NCBI GenBank assembly: GCA_017590115.1
Contig: JAGGNK010006892.1
Location: 14,051,736-14,115,735, forward strand
Direction: 5' to 3'
Length of the DNA stretch: 64,000 nucleotides
DNA from: Montifringilla adamsi
Lineage: Eukaryota > Chordata > Aves > Passeriformes > Passeridae
The notes below the pieces were generated by a model that made no database searches, was not told the origin of the DNA, and saw only the letters and a program-made list of their open reading frames with translations. The position numbers and the translations under genes were made by a program. Shown piece after piece: positions 33,901 through 40,500 of the stretch (the stretch's first letter is position 1; each line of letters starts with the position of its first letter).

Positions 33901-36833
33901 ACAGACTGTGAGGTAGGTTAGCAGTGCAAATTATTTTGCATGCCAAGAATAGGCACAGAAACGTTTCCAGGATATTAGTTTAAATGGCCACATAAAATAC
34001 GTTAAAAAAGCCCTAGACATTTTCTGTCCCTGTTCTGGTTCTGTGGTGTGAGCAAGCACGTGATCCTTCAGATTCGTTTTGACAGCCAAGTGGAAGATGA
34101 AGTAGGAGTTCAGAAAACCACAGAACAATGCAGCAAATCTCAGCTAATTTGAGAAAATATAGGCATGATAATAAAAAGGGAGAAAGGTTCAGCGGTCACC
34201 TAGCACCACATACTTAGGGGTAGCTTTTGCCAGAAAGCAAAACAGTTGATGTTAAACACATATTTGCAACAAAATTGTTTAACTTGACATGCTGTGTCAC
34301 CAGCATCAAAACTGATTTCTTGCCAACACATTCTTCCATTTCACTGTATGCAACCAATACAAACAAGGTAAGCTTCCTGTTACCAAAAAAGACTTTCTGT
34401 ATTGTGAAAAAATGATGCTTTGGCACTGAGAAGAAGACAACACAGACGTATATATAGAGTCCAAAGGACACAAACAGTAAAAGAAATATTTGAATTGTCA
34501 CTAAGATCCAGCTTCAGGCAAAATTAGGAATACTCCTTTTCTGTACATGGATAAAGATAGGAATCTTCTTCCCCAGAGAGACATAAAGAGGTGACATGCT
34601 AGCACTCTCAAGGAAGTACCACAACTGTGGACAAGCAGCTGAGCTGCTGGCTGGATGTTGGTGGCTGCCTGTGTTGGCTGTGCATGGGGTACAAAGCTGC
34701 CATATGCTGCAGGGCCCAGCCAGGGTCTCAAGCCGCTTCTCCACAGGAGGATCTCCATCTGTACCCCCACTGCATGTGCCTCCACGCTGAGGAATTCCAA
34801 AAGGGCTGCCAAGATCCGTAAAAAGTAATATCCCTGCTCTCTTGTCAGCATTGGCAAAAACAAGGTCTGCATTCCTTCGACTGTGGGCTTTTTGGAACAC
34901 GAATAGGAAACACAAGTGCTACCATTAATATTTGTCCTCAGAATGCTGAATAATGAAGTGGAACTTGCACGATAAAAACCTTCATCTTCGCAGTACTCGA
35001 ACATAACCTCTCATTTCAGGTGGGTGCCTAGCATCAGGGCTCTGCCAGGTTGGAAGGTACGTGGTATTCTGTCTTCAGCAAAAATGAAAGAAATGTTTGA
35101 TAAAAATCAAAGCTGCACCTGTAGCCATCTGAAATTAGATCAGAGCACTTGGAAAGGGTGAGTATCTACTCTGTCATTTTGCCCAGCTGGGTGGCAGAAG
35201 GCACTCCACCACCTTGTGTAGGTGTATCACACGCCCAGTTCAGAAACCAATCAGGTATTAACTGCAGTACTTTAAGTGTAGTAGAAATCTTGGTGAAACT
35301 CTCACCAGGCAACCATTCCGCCATCGACAGCAGCTATCATAAGAAAAGGTTCCCAGGGCTGCAGTCAGGCTGGAGCACTATGTGACTTGGTGGGACACAG
35401 CACACATGGACACAAACCACGGAAACACACAGCATCACCTCCCAGCCCTAAGAGACACATCAGCACCGCTGTGCCACGGCCAGCAAAATCCCAGGGACTG
35501 CTTCGCCACAGGACTGGACACAAGCTCAGACTTTACTACCATCCTAAATTGTCACCAGGTGGACAGATTTACTAAGCGACACTGAAACCTGGCCAGTCGT
35601 TCTAATCCTATTTGGCAGTTGTCCGAAGTGCACCTCTAAAGACAAGGCACTGAATAGATTTAAATGTCATTGTGAAGCAAAATCTGCAAGGCAGCAAGGT
35701 ACCAGCTCTACTTTGGATAGAAAACCACTTCAGCACTTGCTAAACCCAAGAGAAAGAAAGAATTCCTGTTTTATACAGCAGGAAGGATCTGGTTATCACA
35801 GCTCGCTTGTTACAGCTAAGTAAAAGGCAGGAACAAGTGCTTGGCTGTATGCAGAAGAGAGCATTTTGCACTTGATTGTGTCAAATGATGAAAAGCAATC
35901 TGAGATATCAAACAGATTTCACAACCAGTTTTGAAGATGCGATGAGGTTCTTCTGCTATCAATTGTATACACTTTAGATAAGGTGCTTCTTCAGGGAGCT
36001 TCTTATATTCCTCTTGCACAAAGCACGTGCGAGAGCAGCCACCAAACACCCTCATCTCTACCAAACCCTTCCCTCGCTCTCTCCAGGCACACATGCAGCA
36101 GATTCCTCTTCGATCCCCTGGATAACCGCTCTGCAAACCATTCCCCAGCTCCCTCTGATACCCACAGAGCAAAACGTCTAGAAACCCATTCAGCAAAACG
36201 CCCTTTAGGTTTCCCCAGGAAATCCATGTAGCAAACCCCCTTATCGGTCCAGCACATCCACGCAGCAACGCGCTCCGCGCCAGATCACCGGGAAATCCAT
36301 GCAGCAAAGCCCTGTGACCGCACCGAAGAGCACCGAACCAACCCTTCCCGAGCCGCCGGGACAGCTGAGCAGAGCGCTCCTTACCTACCCCGGACATGCC
36401 GGCAGCAGCCTCTCTGTGCTCCCGGGACACGCGTGCAGCCACCCCCCGAGGTGCCCGGGTTATCCACCCGTCAGAAGCCCCTCGGCCACACCGGGCACGC
36501 CGCACTCCCAGCTCCGCGGGGAGCCCGTGCTCGAACCCTTCCCGCCGACAGCCCCGGCTCCGCCAGCGGCTCCCCCGACCCCGGTTCCGAGGGCGGCGTG
36601 CAGGACCCGTTGAGACGGCGCGGCGGAGGGCGCGGTGGGGCCGCGCTGACCTGCGGTGCCCGCCGCGGGAAGCTCCGGGACGCGGACGAGGACCGGGGGG
36701 CGCTTTCCCGTGTGGTCTCCGGGGGCGGCCTCACCTTCTTGCTATCGGCGGCGGCGAAGCCCCTGCTCTCGCCGCTCACCGAGGACGAGCGGGCCGGGCC
36801 GAGGTGCTCCTGTTGCGGGGACATCACGTCCAT
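851..36833 (-). CDS. ARHGAP20: ARHGAP20 (Rho GTPase-activating protein 20), 5' six coding exons
   Basis: Joined exons on the minus strand: 36735-36833, 26662-26747, 9133-9303, 3761-3910, 1887-1928, 851-935; 633 nt, 211 residues, no internal stop. The peptide follows mammalian ARHGAP20 from its first residues (MDVMSPQQE against human MEAMSPQQE) through the basic KMKSLAQRRQSAPSL stretch, the PH domain (about residues 78-183, with QERHLFLF, EMWTAFC, SFVLGWPTTN and the C-terminal-helix W177) and the start of the RA domain (PKSIRLTIIAKDVGTCAY). In mammals this cytoplasmic protein stimulates GTP hydrolysis by Rho; Rap1-GTP binding to the RA domain activates it, and it has been linked to neurite outgrowth. 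The human protein is about 1,190 residues, so roughly 18% is here; RA remainder, RhoGAP and C-terminal tail lie past base 1. All introns are GT-AG. The identification is firm; exact ends rest on hand-read splice sites. Confidence 0.95.
936..1886 (-). other. ARHGAP20: ARHGAP20 intron 5
   Basis: 951-nt intron between the micro-exon and exon 6. I see no recognisable repeat or other gene. Confidence 0.8.
1887..1928 (-). CDS. ARHGAP20: ARHGAP20 coding exon 5 (42-nt micro-exon, PH C-terminal helix)
   Basis: Only 42 nt: acceptor AATTCTTTCAG, donor CAAAG|GTACTT, phase 2 at both ends. It encodes SAEQKETWLSVLQ (residues 170-182), the C-terminal alpha helix of the PH domain with its nearly invariant Trp (W177); human has SPEQKDKWLSLLQ. 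The length is a multiple of three, so skipping would keep frame but remove the helix. The donor departs from consensus at +4 to +6. Automated predictors often miss exons this short. Confidence 0.9.
1929..3760 (-). other. ARHGAP20: ARHGAP20 intron 4
   Basis: 1.8-kb AT-rich intron. Short open frames near 3458-3700 on both strands overlap each other and resemble nothing known. No repeat family recognised. Confidence 0.8.
3761..3910 (-). CDS. ARHGAP20: ARHGAP20 coding exon 4 (middle of PH domain)
   Basis: One hundred fifty nt, acceptor CCACCTGCAG, donor TTCAG|GTAAG, phase 2 at both ends. It completes K119 and encodes residues 120-168: SHSHFKLK, then EMWTAFCTEEVCEG, then SFVLGWPTTNCVANF. The human protein has DMWTASCVDEVGEG and SFVLGWPTVNFVATF. 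The split residue 169 reads AG|G = Arg where human has Ser. No long unbroken reading frame exposes this exon; it was found from its peptide in the sequence. Confidence 0.95.
3911..9132 (-). other. ARHGAP20: ARHGAP20 intron 3
   Basis: 5.2-kb intron. The one clear internal structure is a two-copy tandem duplication at 5281-5497 (listed separately). Otherwise AT-rich unique-looking DNA. Confidence 0.8.
5281..5497. repeat. Two-copy tandem duplication, unit about 108 bp
   Basis: Copy 1 spans 5281-5389 and copy 2 spans 5390-5497, directly abutting. Each begins AGAACAGAAGC/AGAGCAGAAGC and ends GACCATTGAATGA. They differ by three substitutions and a one-base indel (about 96% identity by eye), so the duplication is fairly recent. 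It carries no coding sequence of ARHGAP20. Confidence 0.95.
9133..9303 (-). CDS. ARHGAP20: ARHGAP20 coding exon 3 (start of PH domain)
   Basis: One hundred seventy-one nt after a strong acceptor (TTATGTCCTTTTGCAG), with donor CCAA|GTGAGTAAG; phase 2 at both ends. It gives residues 62-118: a short linker (EGCLSPISPESW), then the first PH-domain strands, with NRMLILDGHVQL and QERHLFLFTDLLVVAKSK. The latter is the classic beta3-beta4 segment of PH domains in this family (human QERHLFLFNDLFVVAKIK). Confidence 0.97.
11877..11894. repeat. Poly-A tract (18 A)
   Basis: Uninterrupted run of 18 A; a second A-rich stretch follows about 25 bp later. No SINE or LINE body is recognisable beside it, so it is a simple repeat and not evidence of retroposition. 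Confidence 0.9.
13856..13904 (-). mobile_element. CR1 LINE 3'-end fragment (A)
   Basis: ACATAGAATATCCTGAGGTGG followed by GGAAGGGAGCCACAAGAATCATT is the reverse complement of a CR1 3' terminus. It directly abuts a second CR1 3' end (fragment B), so two separate insertions lie head to tail on the same strand. Confidence 0.75.
13905..14692 (-). mobile_element. CR1 LINE, 5'-truncated, with ORF2 reverse-transcriptase remnant (B)
   Basis: Starts with the reverse-complemented CR1 tail (ATCACAGAGTCACAGAATAG, then CTGGGTTGGAAGAGAC) and runs through the conserved 3' UTR into the end of ORF2. On the minus strand 14478-14660 keeps an open stretch with FADDAKLGGTVASLEGREAL and LETWAITYCMKFN. These are typical of CR1 reverse transcriptase: the FADD box is the polymerase active-site motif. 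The 5' part is truncated, the usual state of CR1 copies, and the element is not functional. Confidence 0.93.
16247..16327 (-). mobile_element. CR1 LINE internal fragment (RT region only)
   Basis: GGTGATTGCCATATCTCTAA and CTACATCTCCCTGCAGGGCC match the same ORF2 segment as the copy at about 14540-14613, with several differences. It has no CR1 3' tail and is cut on both sides; on its right it passes straight into a CTAT-type simple repeat. Confidence 0.75.
16322..16352. repeat. CTAT/GATA simple repeat
   Basis: Short imperfect CTAT array (CTATCTATCTATC, AAACTATCTATAGATGG) at the right edge of the truncated CR1 fragment. Confidence 0.8.
16571..16610. repeat. TA/GATA-rich simple repeat
   Basis: Mixed TA and GATA units (GATATATATAGCTATAGATA, then TATATAGAGATAGAGATATA), about 40 bp. 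Confidence 0.85.
18603..18662. repeat. Purine-rich tract with perfect 10-bp hairpin
   Basis: A/G-only tract (A14 and neighbouring GAAAA units) that runs into an inverted repeat: AAAAGGTCAC at 18630-18639, six A at 18640-18645, GTGACCTTTT at 18646-18655. The arms are perfectly complementary and each carries the nuclear-receptor half-site AGGTCA/TGACCT. No coding function is suggested. Confidence 0.85.
19572..19797 (+). mobile_element. CR1 LINE 3'-end fragment
   Basis: Sense-strand CR1 3' end: GGCACTGGCATAGGTTGTCC, CCCCATCCCTAGCAGTGTTC, GAGCAACCTGGTCTAGTGGA, GATGATCTTCAAGGTCTCTT and a decayed tail ATGAGTCTATGAA. It is 5'-truncated to about 225 bp and has no coding capacity. Confidence 0.92.
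21778..21790. repeat. Poly-A tract (13 A)
   Basis: Thirteen consecutive A about 150 bp downstream, in minus-strand terms, of the internal CpG island. Confidence 0.9.
21920..22450 (-). promoter_or_regulatory. ARHGAP20: Internal CpG island, candidate alternative ARHGAP20 promoter with short first exon
   Basis: About 34 CpG by hand count in roughly 520 bp, GC about 65%, set in AT-rich intron. On the minus strand, ATG at 21944-21942 has G at -3 and G at +4. After ATG GAC AG comes a donor CAG|GTACGA (last exon base 21937). That phase-2 end joins exon 3 (acceptor before 9303) in frame to give M-D-R-E-G-C-L-S-P. The predicted product would lack residues 1-61 but keep the full PH domain. Mammalian ARHGAP20 is known to have N-terminally different isoforms, but I cannot match this exon to one. 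The transcription start is not visible. Use of this promoter is inference; the CpG density, ATG and phase fit are read directly. Confidence 0.5.
26011..26028 (+). other. G-quadruplex-type motif
   Basis: Four GGG runs with short loops (GGG-AGGA-GGG-A-GGG-A-GGG) on the strand opposite ARHGAP20 coding, about 630 bp into intron 2. Sequence pattern only. Confidence 0.6.
26662..26747 (-). CDS. ARHGAP20: ARHGAP20 coding exon 2 (basic linker)
   Basis: Eighty-six nt, entered in phase 0 after acceptor TTTCCAATTAG and left in phase 2 at AAG|GTGAGT. It encodes residues 34-61 plus two bases of residue 62: KMKSLAQRRQSAPSL, then a Ser/Arg-rich end (SRSRSAS). The human counterpart is KMKTLAERRRSAPSL. The stretch is basic and probably unstructured, ahead of the PH domain. 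This exon would be skipped by transcripts starting at the internal CpG island near 21.9 kb. Confidence 0.95.
26748..36734 (-). other. ARHGAP20: ARHGAP20 intron 1 (10 kb)
   Basis: Between coding exons 1 and 2. The first 250-650 bp on the promoter side are GC-rich and hold a degenerate minisatellite (36080-36515). From 26748 to about 35800 I see no repeat family, exon or RNA gene; several open frames at 34500-35000 overlap in different frames and look accidental. Confidence 0.8.
36080..36515. repeat. Degenerate tandem repeat, period about 33-38 bp, about 11-12 units
   Basis: Recurring core of the form CC-GGGA-ATCCA-GCAGCAAA-CCC. The core recurs near 36087, 36124, 36159, 36186, 36222, 36256, 36295, 36362, 36394, 36427, 36462 and 36495, for example GGAAATCCATGTAGCAAACC, CACATCCACGCAGCAACGC and GGAAATCCATGCAGCAAAGC. 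Units toward the CpG island are increasingly GC-rich and diverged. It lies wholly in intron 1 of ARHGAP20 and gives rise to a spurious long minus-strand reading frame. Confidence 0.7.
36735..36833 (-). CDS. ARHGAP20: ARHGAP20 coding exon 1 (N-terminus, start codon)
   Basis: Thirty-three codons from the ATG at 36833 to a phase-0 donor AAG|GTGAGG. The start is chosen because MDVMSPQQE...SSSVSGESRG aligns with the human N-terminus MEAMSPQQE...SSSLTGVSR. The ATG context is poor (T at -3, G at +4); a second in-frame ATG at codon 4 has G at -3, so some initiation there is possible. The exon lies inside the CpG island, and its 5' untranslated part runs into the 123-base assembly gap, so the transcription start cannot be placed. 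Confidence 0.92.
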
Positions 36834-36916
36834 ACAGCCCCGCGCCGCCGCGCTCCCGCCGCGGGGACACCCGCGCCGCCGCCCGCACCATGGACAGGGC
36901 GCGCCGCGCCGCGCCA

Positions 36917-37039
36917 NNNNNNNNNNNNNNNNNNNNNNNNNNNNNNNNNNNNNNNNNNNNNNNNNNNNNNNNNNNNNNNNNNNNNNNNNNNNNNNNNNNN
37001 NNNNNNNNNNNNNNNNNNNNNNNNNNNNNNNNNNNNNNN
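36917..37039. other. Assembly gap (123 N)
   Basis: A run of 123 N inside the CpG island, beginning 83 bases upstream of the ARHGAP20 start codon. It probably hides the 5' untranslated sequence and core promoter; the gap length may be an estimate. Confidence 1.
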
Positions 37040-37520
37040 GGGGTGGCGGTGGGCGGCGGTGCGCGCGCTCGCGTCCCGCGCCTGCGCGCCCTGCGGGGTC
37101 GGGGGCGCGCGGGGACGGCGGGGAGCCGGGAACTGCGGGAGCACGGGAATTTGGACTGCTGTGACACGGGCAGGGTGTCGCAGGGTCCCAGAAGTGTCGC
37201 GGGTGTTGTGGGGACAGAGCGCTGTGGTGGGTGGTGCAGGCTCAGAGCCGCGCGGCTGCTGTGGGGCGCCGGCAGTGCGGCGGGTGTTGCGCTGTGCCCA
37301 CAGAACTGTCCCCCGAATGTCCCTGCAGCAGCCAGCTCCGCGCCATCGCCAGAGCCCTCCCGCCGGCGGGTGCCCGTCTGAGGGGCGAGCAGTGGGCTGG
37401 GTGCAGGGGTGGCGGTCCCTGGTGCGGAGCAGAAGCGACCGCGGCACCAGCGGCTGCCAGTGCGCTGGGGGAGGCCGAGGGGATGCCATCGTGCTCCGGA
37501 AAGCCGTGAGCAATACGGAG

Positions 37521-40500
37521 GAGGAACCACTAGTTCCACTAATGGATGGTGCTGGCTCAAGAACAAATGGTTGTAAGTAGGCTATAAATAAATCTCAGCT
37601 GGAGAAGGGAAGAAAGCGTTCTGATCCCAAGAGGAGGAGGATCCCTGCCAGCCAGGAGCAGAAGGTGTAGCACTCCGAATGGTGGTGGTTTGATACAGCT
37701 GTCATGCTGGTACATTATTGTATACCTTCTTTTAACGTGGTGTCTTCAACAGCGGGGAGCTACTCCTGATCACCCAGCAGGTTCTTTCTAACCCTTCCTA
37801 CACTTTCTGGGGGATATTTTTATCTCCAGCCTTTCTAGCTGTTACAGACTCTACATGCATTTTCTCCCACGTTGATCACAAAAGAAAAAGCAGAGAGGCC
37901 CTACCATCTCGTGTGCAGCTTTTCAAAACTACCACTTTCCTTCCGCAAGATGAGTTTTTACATCCCTGTGGTGAATTGGATTGGGAACAGATTCAGCTTT
38001 AACAAGATTCCTTTACAGCTGGAGAGCCCAAGCTGGTTCTCCTCCTGGAAGCACAAATGGATGTGCTGCTTCTGCAGCTTGGTGGTGGTGGCTCTTGCCA
38101 TATATGACTAAAATAGTAGTAAATTATGAATTTGGTTCCATGTTATGTAGCTACCCTGGATGCATTATTTAGGCTCAGCATGTCCATGTAATAGTGCTTC
38201 AGTGATCTCTTTGTTGAGATTGATGTGGGCATCTGCCCTCTCCTTGCACCCTCATTTTTGTGAGTCAGTGGAATCATGTAAGTAAGGAAAGATTAAATAT
38301 TTAAGTCTGGAATGCAGTGTGAGTTCTGCCTCCTCAGAAGCACTGGGGTTTTGTGGATCTGACCTGACTTTTTCTCCCTACTGTATGACTGACCAATAAA
38401 AAGAAAATCATAGATACCTGTGACCATCAGGCAACAGCTCTTGGATGACACTGTCTGATTTCAGAAAGCCCAGCAGGCTGCCCCTGATATCTTTGGGAAA
38501 GCAGTGGATTCGTAGGGCAGTGTGTGTGCTAATGTGTCATGAGCTGCACCATTTCCTCTTCGTTGCGTGTGTAAGGTCTTTCAGCTGAAGTGTAAAAACC
38601 TTGAAATGATGCATTCTTGCTCTCTGTACTAATTTACAGACAGATGGCCATTCATCACTGAGGCAAAGTAGTATATAAAAAAGCCTTCTGAATTTTTAAA
38701 GCATGAGTCTCTGAAAACCATGATGTCAGCTAATTCCTGCACCTCTGGGCCTTGGCGCAGGCCAGGCCAGGCCAGCTGTGAGCGCCATCCCCACGCAGTG
38801 CAGACCTTGTGCCGGTGCTCTCACAGCTTCTCCCGCCCTTCCCCTCCCACCTTTGGTCACATCCCTGCTTCTCCTCCGTCCTCGTCCACCGTGCCAGTCC
38901 TGTGAGGGGTTGGCAGCAAGGGGAACACAAGCAGGGTCAGAGGTTTCCCCTGGCACAGCACCCAGCTCTACAACATGGGGACAAGCACCCAACCCAGCAG
39001 GATGCTGTCCCCAGGCAGGTCTTTGAGTTTCTGTGGGAGAAAACACACTTTTTTTCTAAGAAAAGATTTATCAGGGTAGAAAGGAAACAGTACAAAATGC
39101 CTATTCAAAGCATGGAATATATTTAGCAATTTGGCAACCTCCTTTCCAAAAACATTTGCAAGTGATATTCTCGGTGACAATTTGGAAACAGGGCTGTACG
39201 TATCTGTTTATTTGAAAAGGAAATGTTGCATAAGCTTGCCGAAATGCCTGCACGTGCACAAAGGTGTTCTTTTATCAACTACCATGTGGGCATTTCCTAC
39301 CCTCTTCATTGAATACCGACTCTTTCACCTACTCACAGAGGCAAATAGATCAAAATCTTGCTGTTTTGTGACCAAGACGGGGAAGCTTTCTTCTCTTCAA
39401 AGCACAAATATGTTTGCATATGCCAACATGTTTTTGTTAGCTCCAGTTCTTCTGTGGATCCAATGTTTACATACCTTTCCTTAACCTCCTCTGCCAGAAA
39501 AAAGTGGACAGGAGGTTTGGTGCAGGAGGTGTGAACTGACAGGAGTCACTGGGAGGGAGTAGGGTTTTACAAGCCTCCCTTCCCCTTGCTGGAGCAGAAA
39601 TGACCAGGAGAAAGCATGCAGAGTACAGGAGCAATCTGCAGGCAGCCTGGAGCACCTTGGCTGGTGTGACACGAGCAGCAAGTGGGTCTCGTGCCTCACC
39701 GTAATTAATCTCGAAGGGTAAAAATAAATGAACCTGCTAAGAACTGCCAAAAATGGGAAACAGGAAAAACAGGCTTTCCCAAAAGACTGTTCAGACTTTA
39801 ACCAACAGTTTCTTTCTGGCAGATCAGGACTTTGTTGGTTTTCATTTGGATTTTGAGAGAACTTTGAAAACTGGGGGTGTGATCAAGGCTGGGGACAGGA
39901 TGCAATTGCAGCCTGAACAGAATTTCCAGAACTGCCTCTGCTTGATGGTTAACCTGCCACAGATTCCCAGTGGGAAAATCACCCAGCTCTCCCTCAGTGT
40001 TTGTCCAAGGATGAAGAAAGTCCCACATGGGCTGGTGTGAGGCCAGGCATGAGGACAGGGCCGTTGCTGCCTAAGCCACCCCAGTCCCTGCCACCCCACA
40101 GCACAAAGCAGGCACACTGTGACATTGCCCAGGCTGTGGGGCACCTACTGGGTACTGCTTCTCATGCTATCAAGGTTTTAACATCAGCCTGAGTATTTCT
40201 GGCTGTATTGGTCTGAACAATGAAAAGACAAGGTGTATAATTGCATCAAATCAGCCTTAAATTGCACCATTACACCACCAGCTAAAATCCTGCTTGAGCC
40301 CTACCCCCCTCAAAAAAGACATAGAAGGCTCAGAAAATAACATGCATGTTCATAAAAAGATTTTCTTTCTGTTGCCTTGACCACAGTGTGGTGTGAAGAA
40401 AAATACCAGAGAGACGGGGAGAATTGGGACAAAGAAATATATGGGTGTTGTAGGAAAATCACGTTTGTATGGAAGACAGGAGAATTATTCATGGGCAAAC

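Larger units (their letters stand above)
36240..37520. promoter_or_regulatory. ARHGAP20: CpG island, main ARHGAP20 promoter
   Basis: Very GC- and CpG-rich (GCGCCGCGCC, GGGCGCGCGGGGACGGCGG), covering coding exon 1 and flanks, with sharp transitions to AT-rich DNA on both sides. It is interrupted by Ns at 36917-37039. No TATA box is visible. It is the expected type of broadly active vertebrate promoter; transcription of ARHGAP20 runs leftward from it. Divergent rightward transcription is possible but unsupported here. Confidence 0.9.

Noticed and set aside
34501..35004. Minus-strand frames of 167 and 133 codons, one reading KAHSRRNADLVFANADKR, first considered as ARHGAP20 exon 2
   Set aside because: The resemblance to the family linker is superficial, and the real exon 2 was found at 26662-26747 with a near-identical peptide, correct phases and good splice sites.
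35816..36505. 229-codon minus-strand open frame
   Set aside because: Its upper two thirds are a degenerate 35-bp tandem repeat in GC-rich DNA and the rest matches no known protein; it lies in intron 1 of ARHGAP20.
36889..36916. Plus-strand ACCATGGAC with an ideal start context at the edge of the gap
   Set aside because: CCATGG is palindromic, so the good context is partly automatic; the downstream peptide is low-complexity and then Ns. No conserved protein is visible.
36396..37580. Long plus-strand frames of 241-394 codons across the CpG island
   Set aside because: They read through 123 unknown bases, occur in several frames on both strands as expected of very GC-rich DNA, and encode low-complexity Arg/Ala/Pro peptide.
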